A stretch of 8,269 nt of DNA from Pseudomonadota bacterium. GTDB lineage: Bacteria > Desulfobacterota > Desulfobulbia > Desulfobulbales > DAOVYS01. Shown piece after piece: positions 6,449 to 8,269 of this stretch (position 1 is its first letter; every line of letters begins with the position of its first letter). The position numbers and the translations under genes were made by a program. The stretch is from positions 1-8,269 of the forward strand of contig DAOVYS010000109.1 of the NCBI GenBank assembly GCA_030635485.1. Reading direction: 5' to 3'. The notes under the pieces were generated by a model. That model did no database searches, was not told the DNA's origin, and saw nothing but the letters and a program-made list of their open reading frames with translations.

Positions 6449-6456
6449 GTGCGGCT

Positions 6457-7914
6457 TCAGGAATCGAGCTGCCCGGCTTCCGCGATTTCATCCCCGGACA
6501 TGGGTCTTATGTGGATGGGCTGTTTAAGTTGAGGGTTGAAGCTTATTATGGCCGTATCTTCTTTATCGGTTATAATCCTGGAAACACCACCTATACTGAC
6601 CTTAACGCCCGGATATAATTTGCCGTAAACATAGATGCTTTCATTTATCATCTGCTTTTTTTCTTCTTCAAACTGCTTTTCCATCTCCTCGATCCGGCTC
6701 ACCTGCTCCATAATTTTGGGTAGAACCGCATTCAGGTTGTTCACAAGTTTTGCCTTATCCGGCGGAAGTTTTCCTCCGGACTGTTTCTTCATCTGCTTTA
6801 AAGCGGAAAGATTTTTTATGACCTCATTCATCTTCTGCGGCCATATCTCCTTTTCCTCAAGCATTTTCCGCCTTTTTTCTTCAAGTTCCGGATCAATTCC
6901 AACGGACACTTCAGTCACAACCTCGGCCTCGGACCCTAATTCCTTTACATACATTGAGCCGCCGACCACGTATTTCCCACCGATTATCGCGCCCTTGCCC
7001 TGAAGGGCCTTGAGATTTCCGCCTACCTTTACACGGGTCTGAATAATATAATCCTTGACTACCAATTCACCCTTAGTCTCAACCGCAGAAACATTCTCAA
7101 TGAATCCAACACAAAGATCCCCCTTGGCCTTGACCACGGCGTCTTCTCCGACTATGTTGCCCACGGTCATGTTGCCGTTCGCAATCACCAGGGCACTGTT
7201 GATTGCATTATCTATGTTGATGTTGCCGACACATCTGACCTTGAAACCCGGCAATACCGAACGCCGAATGTTCAGTTTCTTACCCACAAAGTCCAGGTTT
7301 CCGACACTCATATCCACATCCCCGCTCACGGTGTGCTCTTCAAAGACACACGGCTTGCCGTCAACGGTCACGAATTTACCCTCCAGGGAAGAGTGTATCT
7401 TCATCGCATCCTCGGATATAGTTGTCCCCTTGCCGACCCTCAGTTTGAAATCCTTGCCGGGCCTGGCGGGAAGTTCCGTGCCCAGCACATCTTTTCCAGG
7501 CGTTCCGGAAGTTGGGGGTATCTTTTCAAGAAGCAGCTGGCCTGTCTTCACATTGACTATGCTGCCCAATTCCTTGTAATCCACGGTCTCTCTTCCGGGC
7601 TTGGCGACCTTGGGTGTACGTACTACTGAAGGCTTGACATGCACTTTAACGGTGGCTTTATGCCCGTTCCTGGGAGAAGTACCCTGAGCCACCAAATAGG
7701 TCCCATCATCCCTTTTAATGAACTGCGGCAAGAGTCCGAATTCCACGCCGGCCTCGATTACTTCAGCGCGGAGCTTATCCATATCAACAGACCAGTCGAG
7801 CGACTCGCCCTCTTTTGGCCTCAGGACTGCCGCCAGCCGATCTCTGGACAATTTAAGGGTGTAATTACCGTCAAAAACCGAGACTCCGCCCCTTTTAATG
7901 TCTCCAAGAACCAT
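6457..7914 (-). CDS. fapA: FapA / DUF342 family protein
   Basis: Members of this family (FapA, flagellar assembly protein A, DUF342) are large cytoplasmic beta-helix proteins. Some have been linked to flagellar assembly or polar localisation, but function is poorly defined outside a few species. ATG (complement of 7912-7914) is preceded by GGGGGA (7923-7928), 8 bases away. The 485-residue product has an N-terminal domain to about residue 95. A long Gly/Val-periodic stretch of about residues 110-340 (GDVDMSVGNLDFVGKKLNI, ANGNMTVGNIVGEDAVVKAK) fits the right-handed parallel beta-helix. A charged coiled-coil insert follows at about 341-426 (DPELEEKRRKMLEEKEIW; RIEEMEKQFEEEKKQM). It returns to beta structure (YVYGKLYPGVKVSIGG) before the end. 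The stop TGA is at the complement of 6457-6459. No flagellar gene is in the window, so a flagellar role is not supported by context. The gene symbol follows the family name only. Confidence 0.85.
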   Translation of the reverse strand: MVLGDIKRGGVSVFDGNYTLKLSRDRLAAVLRPKEGESLDWSVDMDKLRAEVIEAGVEFGLLPQFIKRDDGTYLVAQGTSPRNGHKATVKVHVKPSVVRTPKVAKPGRETVDYKELGSIVNVKTGQLLLEKIPPTSGTPGKDVLGTELPARPGKDFKLRVGKGTTISEDAMKIHSSLEGKFVTVDGKPCVFEEHTVSGDVDMSVGNLDFVGKKLNIRRSVLPGFKVRCVGNINIDNAINSALVIANGNMTVGNIVGEDAVVKAKGDLCVGFIENVSAVETKGELVVKDYIIQTRVKVGGNLKALQGKGAIIGGKYVVGGSMYVKELGSEAEVVTEVSVGIDPELEEKRRKMLEEKEIWPQKMNEVIKNLSALKQMKKQSGGKLPPDKAKLVNNLNAVLPKIMEQVSRIEEMEKQFEEEKKQMINESIYVYGKLYPGVKVSIGGVSRIITDKEDTAIISFNPQLKQPIHIRPMSGDEIAEAGQLDS

Positions 7915-7995
7915 AAGCTATTTCCCCCGTCCGTTACTCAAGCAGTAAAAATATTGAGATTTCACGCACATGATTTAACATATATACCTACTAAA

Positions 7996-8024
7996 ATTAT
8001 CGGGAGAATTGCAACAAAAATCAA
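7996..8024 (-). promoter_or_regulatory. Candidate sigma70 promoter for fapA
   Basis: On the minus strand TTGATT (-35, complement of 8019-8024) and GATAAT (-10, complement of 7996-8001) are separated by exactly 17 bases. They match consensus at 4/6 and 5/6 positions. Predicted start near 7989 leaves about 75 bases of leader before the fapA ATG. The region is AT-rich, so chance matches are possible. Confidence 0.4.
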
Positions 8025-8049
8025 GTTATTGATTGAAATCACCACAAAA

Positions 8050-8160
8050 AACATGATGCAGGGGGAGGGATTTGAAGGAAGAGCAAAATGAACGCTTACA
8101 TTTTTTTGCGCAAGTTTTTAAGTCCTGACCAGTTATTTCCGATAAAAATAACATGATGCA
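8050..8160 (+). repeat. Two AACATGATGCA direct repeats, 100 bp apart
   Basis: AACATGATGCA occurs at 8050-8060 and again at 8150-8160, each preceded by an A-rich stretch. They lie in the 283-bp divergent gap between fapA and the SufU-like gene, upstream of the latter, and could be paired operator half-sites or a small duplication. Confidence 0.3.
8088..8156 (+). CDS. Possible 22-codon small ORF upstream of the SufU-like gene
   Basis: ATG 8088 has a well-placed AAGGAA (8075-8080) 7 bases upstream and encodes MNAYIFLRKFLSPDQLFPIKIT, ending TGA 8154-8156 inside the second AACATGATGCA repeat. It is mildly hydrophobic and basic. I recognise no family. The only support is the ribosome site and the position 41 bases ahead of the SufU-like start, so it could be a leader peptide or chance. 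Confidence 0.15.
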   Translation: MNAYIFLRKFLSPDQLFPIKIT

Positions 8161-8197
8161 TTCATTAAAGCGATAAAGAAGGCGAGGAAGATAATCA

Positions 8198-8269
8198 ATG
8201 GATGAGCTTTACAGGGAACAATTATTGGAACATTATCGCAATCCTTCAAACAAAAAAAAGATTTTGAAG
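8198..8269 (+). CDS. NifU/IscU-type iron-sulfur scaffold (SufU-like), N-terminal 24 residues only
   Basis: The first 24 residues, MDELYREQLLEHYRNPSN then a lysine run, match the conserved N-terminus of SUF-system NifU-like scaffolds (LY-x-x-x-[IL]-[LM]-x-HY-x-NP-x-N). These proteins assemble Fe-S clusters and pass them to apoproteins. Start ATG 8198 has GAGGAAG at 8184-8190. The cluster-binding cysteines lie beyond the window, so the call rests on the N-terminal signature alone. It is divergent from fapA and may begin a separate suf operon. Assembly of Fe-S clusters would serve proteins like the two-cluster protein at 1765-2997, but no functional link is shown. Confidence 0.7.
   Translation, partial: MDELYREQLLEHYRNPSNKKKILK

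Noticed and set aside
6424..6618. 64-residue + strand open frame and longer + frames at 6635-7003, 7055-7579 and 7639-8091
   Set aside because: They oppose the continuous 485-residue FapA frame and show low-complexity Ser/Phe or Thr/Pro composition typical of antisense frames.

Overview
The window (8269 bp, about 50% GC) looks like a bacterial chromosomal segment, most likely from a Desulfobacterota (deltaproteobacterial) anaerobe. This is an inference from gene content: a GlcF-type Fe-S/CCG protein, a large DUF342/FapA protein, and a thioredoxin-fold gene whose catalytic cysteine codon is UGA, which implies selenocysteine use. No rRNA, tRNA, CRISPR array, transposase or phage gene is visible.

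Layout. On the + strand: the 3' end of lnt (1-607); prfB with its +1 frameshift site (630-1728); a GlcF-like two-cluster Fe-S protein (1765-2997); a 233-bp gap with two inverted repeats and a candidate sigma70 promoter; a secreted DsbA/thioredoxin-fold selenoprotein candidate (3231-4097); phoH (4104-5096); ybeY (5098 to about 5550); and pdxJ (5551-6267). pdxJ is followed by a 190-bp repeat-rich gap. On the - strand is fapA (7914-6457). A 283-bp divergent gap then leads to the first 24 codons of a SufU/NifU-type scaffold gene (8198 to the window end).

The + strand genes are mostly housekeeping: lipoprotein N-acylation (Lnt), termination (RF2), RNA metabolism and ribosome quality (PhoH, YbeY) and vitamin B6 synthesis (PdxJ). 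Spacing is tight from lnt to the Fe-S gene and again from the DsbA-like gene to pdxJ, suggesting two transcription units divided by the promoter near 3128-3155.

The striking theme is non-standard decoding. (1) The DsbA-like gene reads through UGA exactly at the first Cys of a CPYC motif (UPYC), with two abutting hairpins just downstream. (2) prfB keeps the CUU-UGA frameshift site but with a weak Shine-Dalgarno element and UGAA context. (3) prfB also has an in-frame UAG at codon 62 in an otherwise full-length RF2. (4) The Fe-S gene's Shine-Dalgarno points to an 8-codon ORF whose stop overlaps the GTG start. (5) ybeY has no stop and is in frame with pdxJ. Item 1 is well supported as recoding, and item 2 is a known mechanism. 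Items 3-5 could be real, or could be single-base sequence errors.
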